NCBI RefSeq assembly: GCF_033097505.1
Contig: NZ_AP028654.1
Span: 78,001-142,000, forward strand
Direction of reading: 5' to 3'
DNA from: Helicovermis profundi
GTDB lineage: Bacteria > Bacillota > Clostridia > Peptostreptococcales > Acidaminobacteraceae
Length of the DNA stretch: 64,000 bases
The translations under genes were made by a program, and so were the position numbers. The notes beneath the pieces were generated by a model, which was given only the letters and a program-made list of their open reading frames with translations, ran no database searches and was not told the DNA's origin. Positions 26,491 to 37,800 of the stretch are shown here, one piece after another (position 1 is the first letter of the stretch; the number at the start of each line of letters is the position of its first letter).

Positions 26491-29400
26491 ATGAAATCAA
26501 AAAATCGATATTTGTCACGAATGATGGTATTAATATTAATTGTGACACTTGTCCCAATAGCCCCTATAACATTTGGAGAAGATGCAGGATCACCATCTTT
26601 AAGCGAGTCATTAGCAAAATCAAACCAAATGCTTACATGGGTAAATGATACAAATAATGGAGCGATAGGTAGCGGAGTAGGACAAGTTAGTCAAGTTGCA
26701 ATTGATGATTTTCAAAGTGTAGTAACTTCGGTTGAAAATGGAAAAGTCACTGCTACAACATCGCAGGGAGCAATTTCCGTTACAGATGAAACAAATTTAT
26801 TAAATCAACTGGATAATGGTTTCACTAGTTTTAAAAATGCAGTTAATGAAGCTGACAAGTCTACGATTTCATCTGATTTAGATAATGCAGTAAATCTGAT
26901 AACAGCTGCAGTAGAAGGAACTAATCCTGGAGATTATGGTATTGGTTCAAAAGCTGCTTTTCAAACGGCGATTGATGATGCTATGAACGTTAAAGAAGAT
27001 TTATTTGCTAAATCTGAGGATGTTGTAAATGCGGTTTCTAATCTAGCAACTGCAAAAACAAACTTTGAATCGACGCTTGTTCCTGGTGGACAAGGACCTA
27101 GTGGATCGATTGATGATTCAATAATTAATATTTCGTATGGTGTAGATCAAGACAATCAATCTTATATTGAATTTAAAACTACAAATGCGCCTTCAGGTGA
27201 GCTTTATTATGCAGGCGTGTCAAAACTTAGTTTAAGATTAGGTGGAAGCATAGTTCCTAAAGTGATTTTTGGAGATAATTCGGGTTATTTAGAAGATATA
27301 CTTCAAAAATACAATGTGAAATTGATTGATCTTTCAACAAGTACTCAAATCAATGTACAAAATTTTTGGGGTCAATTTAGGGATGTTTATAGTGATAATA
27401 ATACTAATACACAAGACAATAATACAAATATTCTTGAGATGAACTTAGAGTTTAATCCTGATGATCAAAATATAATTAAATATAATGAAACTTATAGAAT
27501 TGTTTTTACAGGAAAACAAATAAATGAAATTGTTAATGGAATTATGTCATCTGTATATGCTACAGGAGATCCTAATTTAAATATTAATATAGCAGATAAT
27601 TCTTGGAATGACTTGGCAAGAGGTAAAACCACTTTTACTAATGCGGTAAATGCTGATAGTAATCCTCCTATTGAAGAATTTAATGTAGACAGTACAGTTC
27701 AAATGATTGGTTCAAATATTATGAGGGTTGAATTAGGTGATTTAACAAACTTTACTACAATTAAGTCGTTAAAATTAGCAATTGATGCTGATCCTAATTC
27801 ACAATTAAATTTACCTACAAAGCCTTTGGATATTTCAGTAGGCAACGTTAATTTAGCAGATGTTTCACCTCTTAGTGAGGCAAATTTTAATGGCCTTTAT
27901 TATCCTATTGATTTAGGTAGCTCTGTAATAACTGGTCCAGCAATTGTTGTTATCGAAAATAAAGATAGCTCTATAAATCTTAGGGATGAATTTAGAGAAT
28001 ATTTTAATCAAAGTCATGAAAATGCGAATTTGTATTTAAATGCTTATGATTCAACTGGTAATTTAGTAGCTTATAAAGTTTTTGATAAATACAGTGAGAG
28101 TATGTATGTAAATCCTATGTTTGAGTTTGAAACATTGACTCCGCCATTTACTGGATTTTATTATGGAAATCAAAATGATTTGAAATTTGATTTTAATAAT
28201 ACTGGTGTACAAGATTCTCCGCAAATAATCATTGAAGGTAGATCAACTTATGATAGTACTGCTACGGACTTTATAATTAAGATGCAAAATCAAGGTGATG
28301 GAAATTATAGTAAGAATTTTAGTTTTATTAATAAGAATGATAATAATTTTACTGGTGTTCCAGATACCATAGATATGAATCAAGACTACTGGCAAATTCC
28401 TGTAAATATATTTGCAAGCAACTCAATTGTCTTATCTAAAACAATAAACGCTCAGGAATATACTAAAACGTTTACTTGGAAACCTGATAACACAGTAATA
28501 GAAAACTTCTTTAATGATGGAAATGTAAATATGGAAAATCAAAAAATTGGTTTAGATCAAACAGATATTTATATTGATTTTCCTAGAAGTGAAATAAACC
28601 TTTCAAAGTTGAAAGTTGAGATTGAAAAAAATATAGTTGTTGAAGGTGTAAGTCAAACGGTTAAAATAGCTGAGTATTTAGCAAGTACTTCAGAAAATAT
28701 TGAGATAGTCGATGGGGATAATACAAGACAAGTAACGAGAATTCATTTTTCGGAAAATCCTGATTTCTCTAATACTTATAATGAACTTATGGACTATGAC
28801 CAAGTAAGTACAAAATTAATTTATACAGACTCAGAACTTAGCTTAAATGCAAGTAAGATATTTGGGGGAAATTTAAGAATTGATAATAGCCCGCCTAACC
28901 CTAATATGGATTATTTTGATGGAAAAGAAACTATTGATGGAGTGGATTATTATAAATTTGCTATTAACTTAAACGATGAAGTAGATCTTGCTGATATGAA
29001 AGCAAATTTTAGTAAATATTTTGCAGTATATGATGATAAGAATGTATTAACGAGTATACTTCCTGTTGATGTTCAGTGGTACAGACCTAGTTTCCGTAAT
29101 GATAATGATCCTTTTCAAGATATTAAACTCTATTTTGATGAATTTATTCCAAGGGGATATTCCTTAGCATTCCTTGGCGCAGTAAAACAAAATCAAAATG
29201 ATAAAATTGACTTTTATAAAAAGGATGAAAATTTAGTTTTGAATGGGAAACAAATTGGACTAGTATCTGTGAATTTTAGAATACTTGATGATTCTTCTCA
29301 GATTCAAACAATTGAAAAAAATATTAATGTGACAACTTCAGGAGCAATTAGTGTAACGACTTCAGGGGCGATTAATGTTAATATGGATACTCCTTTGGAA

Positions 29401-32400
29401 CTTACTCCAAGTCAAGTAACGACTGGTGCAAGTATCTTTGTCTATGGACTATCAGATAATCTTGGAAATAAATTAGTTGAAGAAAGAATTATGCCGCTTG
29501 ATATGTCAAGTGATATTATTGGATATATAGTTGATGCTGATGGTAATTTTGTTGTAAATACTGAATTGTCGTTAGTTCCAATTCAAAAAATTCCTGTGGT
29601 TAGTACAGATACTGCTAATGATTATTACCAAGAAATTGTAAATGTGAAGACTAACAAAAATGGTAAATTTACTACGCATATTTATCCTGGTGAGTATCTA
29701 GCTTATCAAATGGCAATTATTGATGATAATGGCAGAAAGACGGTCAAAAAGTTAGATTTTATTATTAATATAAATATTGCTAGTAGTAAAGAAAGTACAA
29801 ATATGAACATTAGTATTCCTGAAAGTAATGTTACTGGAAATGTTGTGCGCTTGGGAGACATGAAATATAAAGAAACGATTGTTTTAATTGATTCAGCGCA
29901 TTTACAAGATTTTATAAATGCAACTGATCCAAATAATCATGAAGATAGATGGAAATTAATGGACATAATAAAACAGTTTTATATTAAAGAAATTAAAACA
30001 GATGGATCTGGAAGTTTTGATATTCATTTAAGACCCGGTTCGTATGAATTATTAGGAAAATTTTCAGGTGACGATATAGTTACTCCATTGTCAGTTAATG
30101 GAAGCGATTTAAATGCAGGACAAAAAAGTTATAGTTTTGTAGTTCCGTCTTCAGGAGCGACTTCTATAGATAATGTTGTATTTCCTCCACCAACAGTCCA
30201 AGGTTATATTAAAACAAGTGGAGATGTAGCTGAAGCTGTGCCTGTTTCAAGAGCGTGGGTTGAGGTAATCAGCGATAACGGAATTTTCTTCAATGCTTTA
30301 ACTGATGATAGTGGATATTTCTCACTTACAGTTAAAGAAGTTGGCAATTACAAAATTAAAGTAGTTCGTACCGATTGGGATTATAATGGTGCAGGTAAAC
30401 TATTTCTTTTAAATGGAGCAGGTGCTTTTGCAATTACTGAGCAAAACACAATAGATATGGCAAACGGAACGTACACTGTGCAAAATCTTGGTACAATCAA
30501 TATGCCTTCTCCAAACATGGTGTTAAACTACACGGTTGATGGTGATCCTATAAGTGATGGAGAGTGGAGTAGTGTAGAAATTGAAGTTATTCCAGACGTA
30601 GAGGGTCAAGGAGAGTTTAGGGATTGGATTCAAGTACCTACTAGAACGGCTCAAATTGAGCTTTATTTACCTGATGGTAATTATGGCATTAGAAGATTTA
30701 ATTCTGGTCCACTTTGGTATGATGTACCTGAAGCTAATTATTCAAATTATAATTTTTCTATTCCAAGTGATTCGACCTTTGAAATTGATCTTGGATCTCA
30801 GTATAATACAACAATCCAAGTAAAAGACGAAGATGGTGCTCCAATGGAGGGCTATAGAATAGAAATAGAAGATATGGATAGTAATATGTGGTTTTCTCAA
30901 ATGACTAATGCTAGTGGTAATGCATATTTTAATATTGATGTTTCTAATCATACAGATGGAAATAATAATATTAAATTGCATGGTTATTCGTATAAAGAAA
31001 AATGGTATGAAGCTGGAAGTGGAGATAATAAGCCGACATTTGAAGTGTTGACTACTAATAATGGTTCAAATAAAAAAGTTTATAATTTAGTTATTACAAA
31101 ACCTAATTTTAGAGGTAAAATATATAATTTAGTAGTGGGATCAAATGGTGAACCTGTTGGTACTAGTGAAGAAATTGATGCAGCATTATTAACAGATGGT
31201 CATTTTGATATTAGGAAAATAGGAACTGATGGAGCAAATGATGAATGGTTCGGTGCTCAAATTGACAGTAATGGTAACTTTGAAATTGCCCTAACAAATG
31301 AAGGTCAATATATGATTGAAGGTGCTAGTGGTAATGAAAGAGGTTCATGGTTTGAAATTAATAAAAGATTTGATGTTAAATTAATAGAAGGAAAATATGT
31401 GCTTGTAGATCCAGTAACCTTTAATCCTTGGACTATGCCAAAGAATATTGGCCAAACACCACCAAATTTTACTGGTTATTTATTTAGAAGCGCAACTTTT
31501 ATTGACTCTGTATATCAAGCAGACACTGGTATACCATATGATGGTGGAACTGATGAAAATCAAAAAAATTATATGCAATTAAGAGAAAAAGGGATCGATA
31601 AGGAGTTATTGAATATTAGTCCATGGATGTATGAAAAATGGGTTGAGGTAAATAATGACGGTTCTTTTGCCGAGACTCTTGATGAAACGAAAAATTATGA
31701 AGTGGTTGGAGTTGGAACACCTCGAAGGTATTATGAATTCGCAGAAGCTATAGATATTACTATAGGGTCTGGAACAACTAATTATATTGTTCCACCAAAA
31801 CCAAACTTTAATGGAGTGGTTAAAGGATTTGGGAACTTAACAATATCTAATTTAAGAAATGGACGTGTTGAATTAGAATATCAACAAGATGATTTTAATC
31901 AAAGATTAGGAACTGAAATTGATGAAACTGGTTCTTTTGGAATGTCTTTAGAAGATGGTAAAACTTATATAATTAGAGAATTATGGTATGAAACAGAAGA
32001 AACAGTAGATGGAAATATAGTTTCTAAACAACATAGAATGACAATAAATAAAAAAATTACAGTTGGTAGTAATTCAAGTGATTTAGTATTAGCTCCAAAT
32101 CTTAAAGTAGTGGTTGAAGGTGTAGTAACATCAGGAAATATTCCTTCTAATGAAAATGATAATAATTATCATGCAAATATTACACCTGTACTAAATGAAA
32201 CAGATTTTCAAAATTTATATGATACGACTAATCCACCAACAGAAGATGGAGAGCCAAGTAAATCGGATAAAGAATTCGATAGATATAAAAATAATCCTTG
32301 GGAATTTGGAGTAGGACTTGAAGGTAAATATGAAACAGATGGTAATATTTATTTCTACTCATATTTAGATGATGGAGATTATAAATTTGACAATATTAAT

Positions 32401-34761
32401 GGATATAATTTAGATCTTCAAATAGACGAACCTATTTCTCTTTCAGCTAGTGCATCAACTGGAGAAGGTTTAGTTTATGCTAATGGTTCTTACACATTAA
32501 CTCTTGGATATACTCCGAATGTGACAGGTTCTATTACTGAAAATGGAGTAGGTGTAGGAAAAGCATGGGTTAATATTCAAAGAACAGATGTTGATTATAA
32601 TGATTGGACTATTAATCGTATGTTTGGAACAAAAACGAATGATGATGGTACATTCAGTTTGAAATTAAAAGAAGATGGCGATTATAGAATTGAAGGTTAT
32701 AATACTGAAGGTTACTGGCAAGGTACTAATTGGGTTAATGGAAAATGGTCACCTTTAGGATATAATTTTAAAATTGTTAACGGAGTATTAGCAGATTCAC
32801 TAGGCAATCCGTTATCAACTATTTCGCTTGAACCGAATGTGGTTGGTGAAGTATTTAAAATATTTAAAGATTATGATAATAATAATTTAGATGATTTTAT
32901 TTATCAAAGTACACCAAATGTAGGCGATTATGCACAAATCAAAAAAGCTTGGATTTCAATTTGGCCATACGAATTATTGGATTCTAAAACTGATGAATAT
33001 GGTGTTGATTGGGATCATTGGGATAAATCAATTTGGACAGAAACAGACGAAAATGGTTTATTCAAATTAATGCTTGATGATGGAAAATATATTATTACAG
33101 AAGTAGGTATGAATAACTTTAGAATGACTCCTGAAATAGTCTTTACAGTTTCTGGAGGCCAATTAGTTTCAAATGGACATACTGAAAATGGTAAATTAAT
33201 TATTAAACCAGATCTTCCTAACTTTAAAGGTCTAGTATATAGCGACGAAGCTAAAACTAAATTGCTTAAATTAGGATGGTTTAAGGTAGTTCCTAAAGAT
33301 GTTGAAGAAAATGATTGGAAAAACATTGTTTGGATTAATACTGACAGAGAAGGTAACTTTGAATCAAAATTAGATGATGGAGATTATAATATTGTAGAAA
33401 TGGGAAATTACAATTTCTGGAACAAAGTTAATATTCCTATTAAGGTTACTAGTGGAAATGTAACGTCAACGATATCCAATATTATTACTGATGGACAAGC
33501 AACTATATTCCCACCAGCACCTAACTTGAAAGGTATTGTAAAAGATAAATCAGGTAACAGCTTCTTTGGTAGAGCTTGGATTACAATTAAACCAGCAGAT
33601 GCAGGAGAAAATGATTTTGAAAAAGCAATTTGGTCAGAATATAAACTCCATGATGATGGAAAATATTATTTTGCATTAAATCTTGAACAAGGAAATTATA
33701 AGGTAGTTGAAGTTGGTTCAAATAATTTTTATTATAATTCAAATGTTCAATTTACCATTGATTCTGCTTTGAATTTAGTAACTGATTCAACGAATCTCGA
33801 TGTAAATAATCAATTGGTTCTTGCACCGCCTACTCCGAATATTTCAGGAATCGTTTATGGCGATATCGACAATGATGGTGTAGATGATGTTGTTTCTAAT
33901 GCGAGAATTGGATTTGCTAGATTTACAAATAATAAACAAGTCACTTTGGATGGATTAGAAATTTCGGATAATGAACAAGGCTATGATGAGTGGGCAAATA
34001 TTTATTGGCAACATACAAGGTGGACAGAAACTAATGAAAATGGAGAATTTGCAATATCATTGCCTTCTGGTGGTACTTACAGAGTAATTGGTGTAGCAGG
34101 TCAAGGTTTATTCTTTAGACCGAATACTGAAATAACAATTGTAGGAAATGAAACTTATAATTTAGAAATTAAAAAACGTGGACCAAATGTAACATTTAAT
34201 ATTTTAAATGTACCAACTTCAATGATTCCTCAGCAAGGAGCAAATGTTGAAGCTTGGTTAGATGTTTACCAGACTATAGACGGTGAAAAACAATTTATGC
34301 CAGTTGAATTTGTTTCTTCAACCAATGGTACATTTACTTTTAACTCATCTCTACTCGATGGCGATTACAAAGTTGCATTTTTTGGAACTGCTGTTGGAGG
34401 AGCTGAATTAGAAGAAGAATTTACGGTTAATGGGACAACTGTAGTTCCAATAAATCTTGGAGAAGAAACAGGAAAAGTTATAGTCAGCGGTAGTTTAATG
34501 AATCAACAAACTGCATATAGTGAAAAAATGTGGGTAAAATTTAGCTCAACTGTTAATGGTGTATTTGTAGAAAAGAAAATTCAAACAGATGAAAATGGAC
34601 AATTCACATTAAAATTAGATGCAGGAACAACATGGACACTAGTAGGGTTAAGTGGTAAAGATGGAGCCTTTAATCTAAGCGGTGTTACTATGAATTATGA
34701 TACAGGAACAAATTTAAGTACTAGCTGGAATATTGATATAAGTACGTTATTAAACAATTAG
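26491..34761 (+). CDS. Giant secreted protein with carboxypeptidase-regulatory-like repeats
   Basis: A 2756-residue protein, the largest in the window. The signal peptide is MKSKNRYLSRMMVLILIVTLVPIAPITFGED. Residues about 35-190 are helical and FIVAR-like. Residues about 200-1000 are beta-rich and unassigned. From about 1000 to the end run some twelve repeats of 100-130 residues that open P-N-x-x-G-x-V and continue through A-W-I-x-I, T-D-E-N-G-x-F and L-D-D-G-x-Y-x-I-x-E. Repeat starts lie near 1006, 1233, 1536, 1658, 1770, 1868, 2009, 2114, 2243, 2343, 2448 and 2566. This is the carboxypeptidase-regulatory/CNA-B-like fold used as surface stalks. No SLH, LPxTG or membrane anchor is visible. 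AAAGGAGG precedes the ATG. Confidence 0.88.
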   Translation: MKSKNRYLSRMMVLILIVTLVPIAPITFGEDAGSPSLSESLAKSNQMLTWVNDTNNGAIGSGVGQVSQVAIDDFQSVVTSVENGKVTATTSQGAISVTDETNLLNQLDNGFTSFKNAVNEADKSTISSDLDNAVNLITAAVEGTNPGDYGIGSKAAFQTAIDDAMNVKEDLFAKSEDVVNAVSNLATAKTNFESTLVPGGQGPSGSIDDSIINISYGVDQDNQSYIEFKTTNAPSGELYYAGVSKLSLRLGGSIVPKVIFGDNSGYLEDILQKYNVKLIDLSTSTQINVQNFWGQFRDVYSDNNTNTQDNNTNILEMNLEFNPDDQNIIKYNETYRIVFTGKQINEIVNGIMSSVYATGDPNLNINIADNSWNDLARGKTTFTNAVNADSNPPIEEFNVDSTVQMIGSNIMRVELGDLTNFTTIKSLKLAIDADPNSQLNLPTKPLDISVGNVNLADVSPLSEANFNGLYYPIDLGSSVITGPAIVVIENKDSSINLRDEFREYFNQSHENANLYLNAYDSTGNLVAYKVFDKYSESMYVNPMFEFETLTPPFTGFYYGNQNDLKFDFNNTGVQDSPQIIIEGRSTYDSTATDFIIKMQNQGDGNYSKNFSFINKNDNNFTGVPDTIDMNQDYWQIPVNIFASNSIVLSKTINAQEYTKTFTWKPDNTVIENFFNDGNVNMENQKIGLDQTDIYIDFPRSEINLSKLKVEIEKNIVVEGVSQTVKIAEYLASTSENIEIVDGDNTRQVTRIHFSENPDFSNTYNELMDYDQVSTKLIYTDSELSLNASKIFGGNLRIDNSPPNPNMDYFDGKETIDGVDYYKFAINLNDEVDLADMKANFSKYFAVYDDKNVLTSILPVDVQWYRPSFRNDNDPFQDIKLYFDEFIPRGYSLAFLGAVKQNQNDKIDFYKKDENLVLNGKQIGLVSVNFRILDDSSQIQTIEKNINVTTSGAISVTTSGAINVNMDTPLELTPSQVTTGASIFVYGLSDNLGNKLVEERIMPLDMSSDIIGYIVDADGNFVVNTELSLVPIQKIPVVSTDTANDYYQEIVNVKTNKNGKFTTHIYPGEYLAYQMAIIDDNGRKTVKKLDFIININIASSKESTNMNISIPESNVTGNVVRLGDMKYKETIVLIDSAHLQDFINATDPNNHEDRWKLMDIIKQFYIKEIKTDGSGSFDIHLRPGSYELLGKFSGDDIVTPLSVNGSDLNAGQKSYSFVVPSSGATSIDNVVFPPPTVQGYIKTSGDVAEAVPVSRAWVEVISDNGIFFNALTDDSGYFSLTVKEVGNYKIKVVRTDWDYNGAGKLFLLNGAGAFAITEQNTIDMANGTYTVQNLGTINMPSPNMVLNYTVDGDPISDGEWSSVEIEVIPDVEGQGEFRDWIQVPTRTAQIELYLPDGNYGIRRFNSGPLWYDVPEANYSNYNFSIPSDSTFEIDLGSQYNTTIQVKDEDGAPMEGYRIEIEDMDSNMWFSQMTNASGNAYFNIDVSNHTDGNNNIKLHGYSYKEKWYEAGSGDNKPTFEVLTTNNGSNKKVYNLVITKPNFRGKIYNLVVGSNGEPVGTSEEIDAALLTDGHFDIRKIGTDGANDEWFGAQIDSNGNFEIALTNEGQYMIEGASGNERGSWFEINKRFDVKLIEGKYVLVDPVTFNPWTMPKNIGQTPPNFTGYLFRSATFIDSVYQADTGIPYDGGTDENQKNYMQLREKGIDKELLNISPWMYEKWVEVNNDGSFAETLDETKNYEVVGVGTPRRYYEFAEAIDITIGSGTTNYIVPPKPNFNGVVKGFGNLTISNLRNGRVELEYQQDDFNQRLGTEIDETGSFGMSLEDGKTYIIRELWYETEETVDGNIVSKQHRMTINKKITVGSNSSDLVLAPNLKVVVEGVVTSGNIPSNENDNNYHANITPVLNETDFQNLYDTTNPPTEDGEPSKSDKEFDRYKNNPWEFGVGLEGKYETDGNIYFYSYLDDGDYKFDNINGYNLDLQIDEPISLSASASTGEGLVYANGSYTLTLGYTPNVTGSITENGVGVGKAWVNIQRTDVDYNDWTINRMFGTKTNDDGTFSLKLKEDGDYRIEGYNTEGYWQGTNWVNGKWSPLGYNFKIVNGVLADSLGNPLSTISLEPNVVGEVFKIFKDYDNNNLDDFIYQSTPNVGDYAQIKKAWISIWPYELLDSKTDEYGVDWDHWDKSIWTETDENGLFKLMLDDGKYIITEVGMNNFRMTPEIVFTVSGGQLVSNGHTENGKLIIKPDLPNFKGLVYSDEAKTKLLKLGWFKVVPKDVEENDWKNIVWINTDREGNFESKLDDGDYNIVEMGNYNFWNKVNIPIKVTSGNVTSTISNIITDGQATIFPPAPNLKGIVKDKSGNSFFGRAWITIKPADAGENDFEKAIWSEYKLHDDGKYYFALNLEQGNYKVVEVGSNNFYYNSNVQFTIDSALNLVTDSTNLDVNNQLVLAPPTPNISGIVYGDIDNDGVDDVVSNARIGFARFTNNKQVTLDGLEISDNEQGYDEWANIYWQHTRWTETNENGEFAISLPSGGTYRVIGVAGQGLFFRPNTEITIVGNETYNLEIKKRGPNVTFNILNVPTSMIPQQGANVEAWLDVYQTIDGEKQFMPVEFVSSTNGTFTFNSSLLDGDYKVAFFGTAVGGAELEEEFTVNGTTVVPINLGEETGKVIVSGSLMNQQTAYSEKMWVKFSSTVNGVFVEKKIQTDENGQFTLKLDAGTTWTLVGLSGKDGAFNLSGVTMNYDTGTNLSTSWNIDISTLLNN

Positions 34762-34789
34762 AAAACTTGATGCAATAGATTAATTTAAT

Positions 34790-34831
34790 CTGGAGTTTAC
34801 AATTGAATAATAAAAATATTGTAAACTTCAG
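34790..34831. repeat. Intergenic inverted repeat between two surface genes
   Basis: CTGGAGTTTACAAT pairs with ATTGTAAACTTCAG over 14 positions (one wobble) around a 13-nt A-rich loop. The T run afterwards is poor (GTATATTTT), so it may only weakly terminate or may protect mRNA ends. Confidence 0.6.
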
Positions 34832-34871
34832 GTATATTTTATAGTAAATTATAAAAAAAGAAGGTGAATAA

Positions 34872-37800
34872 ATGATGCAGCATAATTATAAATTTTCAAA
34901 GAGATTAGCATCAATGTTTATTAGTGTAGTATGCGTACTACTAATATTATTAATGAATTTCAATGGTAGTGTATCAGAAGCGGTGGATGGTGTTACATTC
35001 ACTGTAACTCCGAGTTATTCTAGCAGTGCTTTATTACCTCAAATTGTTACGGTTACAGCTGATAAAACTGCCTTTACTGTAGGATCAGCATTCCCTGCGT
35101 TGGTTTCTTCGTCAGGTGTGTCACAGTCTCTTTCAATTATAGAATCATCTGCGACAGTTATTAAATTTTCAATACCTATAGGAGTTGATAATGGAACTTA
35201 TTCAATTATAATAGGTGATCCAGCGGGAGACACTGGAAGTGGTCAAAAGTATTACAATGCAGGTAATTTTATTATTGCTGACCCAACTATTACAACAACA
35301 ACCCCTTTTACTAGCATTGCTAAAGATTATGATTCTCAGCAGACAGTATCTATAGTAGGACAATATACTAATTTTTCTTTGGGTAAAACTACTGTAGAAT
35401 TGCTTCAAAATGATACCGTGAAAGAAACGGCAAGTGTTACAACGGTTACAGATGGAACGAGTAATACACAAACACTTACTTTTAAAGTTAGTACAGGTTT
35501 AACATCTGGAGATTATGATGTAAGAATTACAACTGATAAAGAAGTTATTAACGTTACTAATGGAATAAAAGTAAGATCAACGCCTAGCATAGTAACAGAC
35601 ACAAAAACACTAAATGCAGGTTATAGTCTTACTGCGATAAATATCACGGGAACAAATACTGGTTTTGACTCATCTACAAAAGTACAAATACTTGATAGTG
35701 ATGGTGCAGAAACGGGAAAAGCTGGTACTCCGGCTATTACGAATTCAACTGCGATTGCCATGAATGTAAGTACAGGACTATCTGTTGGAACGTATACAAT
35801 TCAAGTGAAGACTGGAAGTGAAACTGCAACAACAACTTTAGTTGTGAATAATCCGACTGGCCTAATAAAAAAACAGTCAGACGAATCTGTTGTTTCAAGT
35901 TTAGGTAAGTACTATCCTCAGCAGACTCTTAAATTGGTAGGTACAAATTCAAGTTTTGCAAGTGGTGAAACTACACTTTCTGTTTTTAAAGGTTCGACAA
36001 AACTTGAAAATTCTACGGAGCAAATTGTAGGTACACCAAGCATTTCGGGGCAAGAAATAAGTTTTACTTTGGCAAAATGGACTTCAACCATCGGAATCGG
36101 TGATTTGACTATTACTGCAACCACAGGAAGTGAAGTTGTTAGTGCAACCTTAAGCGTAGTTGACCCAACGATTTCTCTAGGATTTAATACAACTGCAGTT
36201 TCAGGAACAGCTCTTGCAGATGGATATAAGGGATTTACTTTAGATGTAAATGGAACAAATACAACTTTTACAGCCGATACAACAATTACAGTCTTAAATG
36301 GATCTTCTACGGATGTGGCTACAGGTGAAAGTTATACATCAGCGACAAAAATAAGTGCAACCCTAGCAGCTGGATTGCCTACAGGAAGCTATACTGTAAG
36401 TGTAGATATAGACGGTGATTCATCTACTTCAGATGTAATTACAACAACTTTTACAGTAGCTACTTCAGCATCAATTGAAAATATTTCTCCAAAATCAGTA
36501 TTAAGAACCGGTACTGTAGCTAAAACTATTACTGTAATTGGTACAAATACACATTTTGAAAGTGGAACACCAACTATAGATATTATTGGAGTTAGCGGAG
36601 AAACAACACAAAATGTTAATGTGATTGATGATACAACTTTAAAGTTTGATTTGATTCCAAATACAATAACTGAAAATGGAACATATGATATTTCGGTTGA
36701 AACAAACAGTGCAACTATATCAGAAACTGCAAGTAAAACAAGTGCTTTAATTGCATCAAATAATGGTATTACATTAGACAATGGTATTTATTATACTTTA
36801 GAGTTAGGTAATAAAACCCTAGGAATAAATGCTGAAGGTTTTACTTTTGGAGATACTATTGTTTTAAAAATAGATGGAAATGTAATATCCTCATCTGATT
36901 ATAATAAAACATCTTCTAAAATTACCTATACTTTGCCGAAAAACCTATCGGAAGGTATCGTAGATATAAGTATAGATAATAATAATGATTCATCTATTGA
37001 TTATGAAACATCTATTTCAATTGTAAAAAGTAAGCAAACTAGTTATGATCCAGCCTATAAAGTTTTTGGATATACTGATAAGTCGGTAGTTATTCAAGGA
37101 AATGACACCTTAGTATTTACAAGCTCAACAAAACCAACAGTTACTGTTGCAAGTCAGTTGGTAGATTCAAGTGATGTTACAGTGGATGAAACTAGTAATA
37201 TACTTACACTAGCTTTACCTACTGGATTATCTGCAAGTTATCCTACTATAGACTTAACGTGGGCTTCGGGAGATTACAGTGGAAACACCTTAACTATAAG
37301 TGATTACCAAATTAAAAATGAAATTAGTGATTTACAATTGTGGATAGATGGTTCTTTAGCAGGAGATAAAGCGGTGTATCAAAATGATAGTTCTACTTTT
37401 TCATATACTGCAACTGGAACGATTGTAAATGGATCTGCAAGTAATAATAAGACAAGCACTTCAATTTGGAATTCATCAGATACAGGAGTTGCAACCGTAA
37501 GTGGTGGTGTAGTTTCAATAGTAGGAGCGGGGACTACAACAATTAGTGCAACATATGATGGACAAACGGATTCTATTAGTTTTACTGTATTCGGTCCTAC
37601 TAGCATTAGTGTTACAGATTCATCTTCATCTATTAAAATTGCTGAAGATATTCAGCTTGTAGCTACAGCGATTTATGGTGATGGCACAAGTGAAGTAATT
37701 ACAAATAATGCGAATTGGACTGCAAGTAATTCAAATATTACTTTATCTAGTATTACTAAAGGCTTAGTTACTGGAAGCTCTGTCGGAGAAGCAACAGTTA

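Noticed and set aside
36389-36781. Antisense ORF of 130 codons inside the 1879-aa gene
   Set aside because: A valine- and serine-rich shadow of Thr/Val-rich Ig-like repeats, with no independent support.
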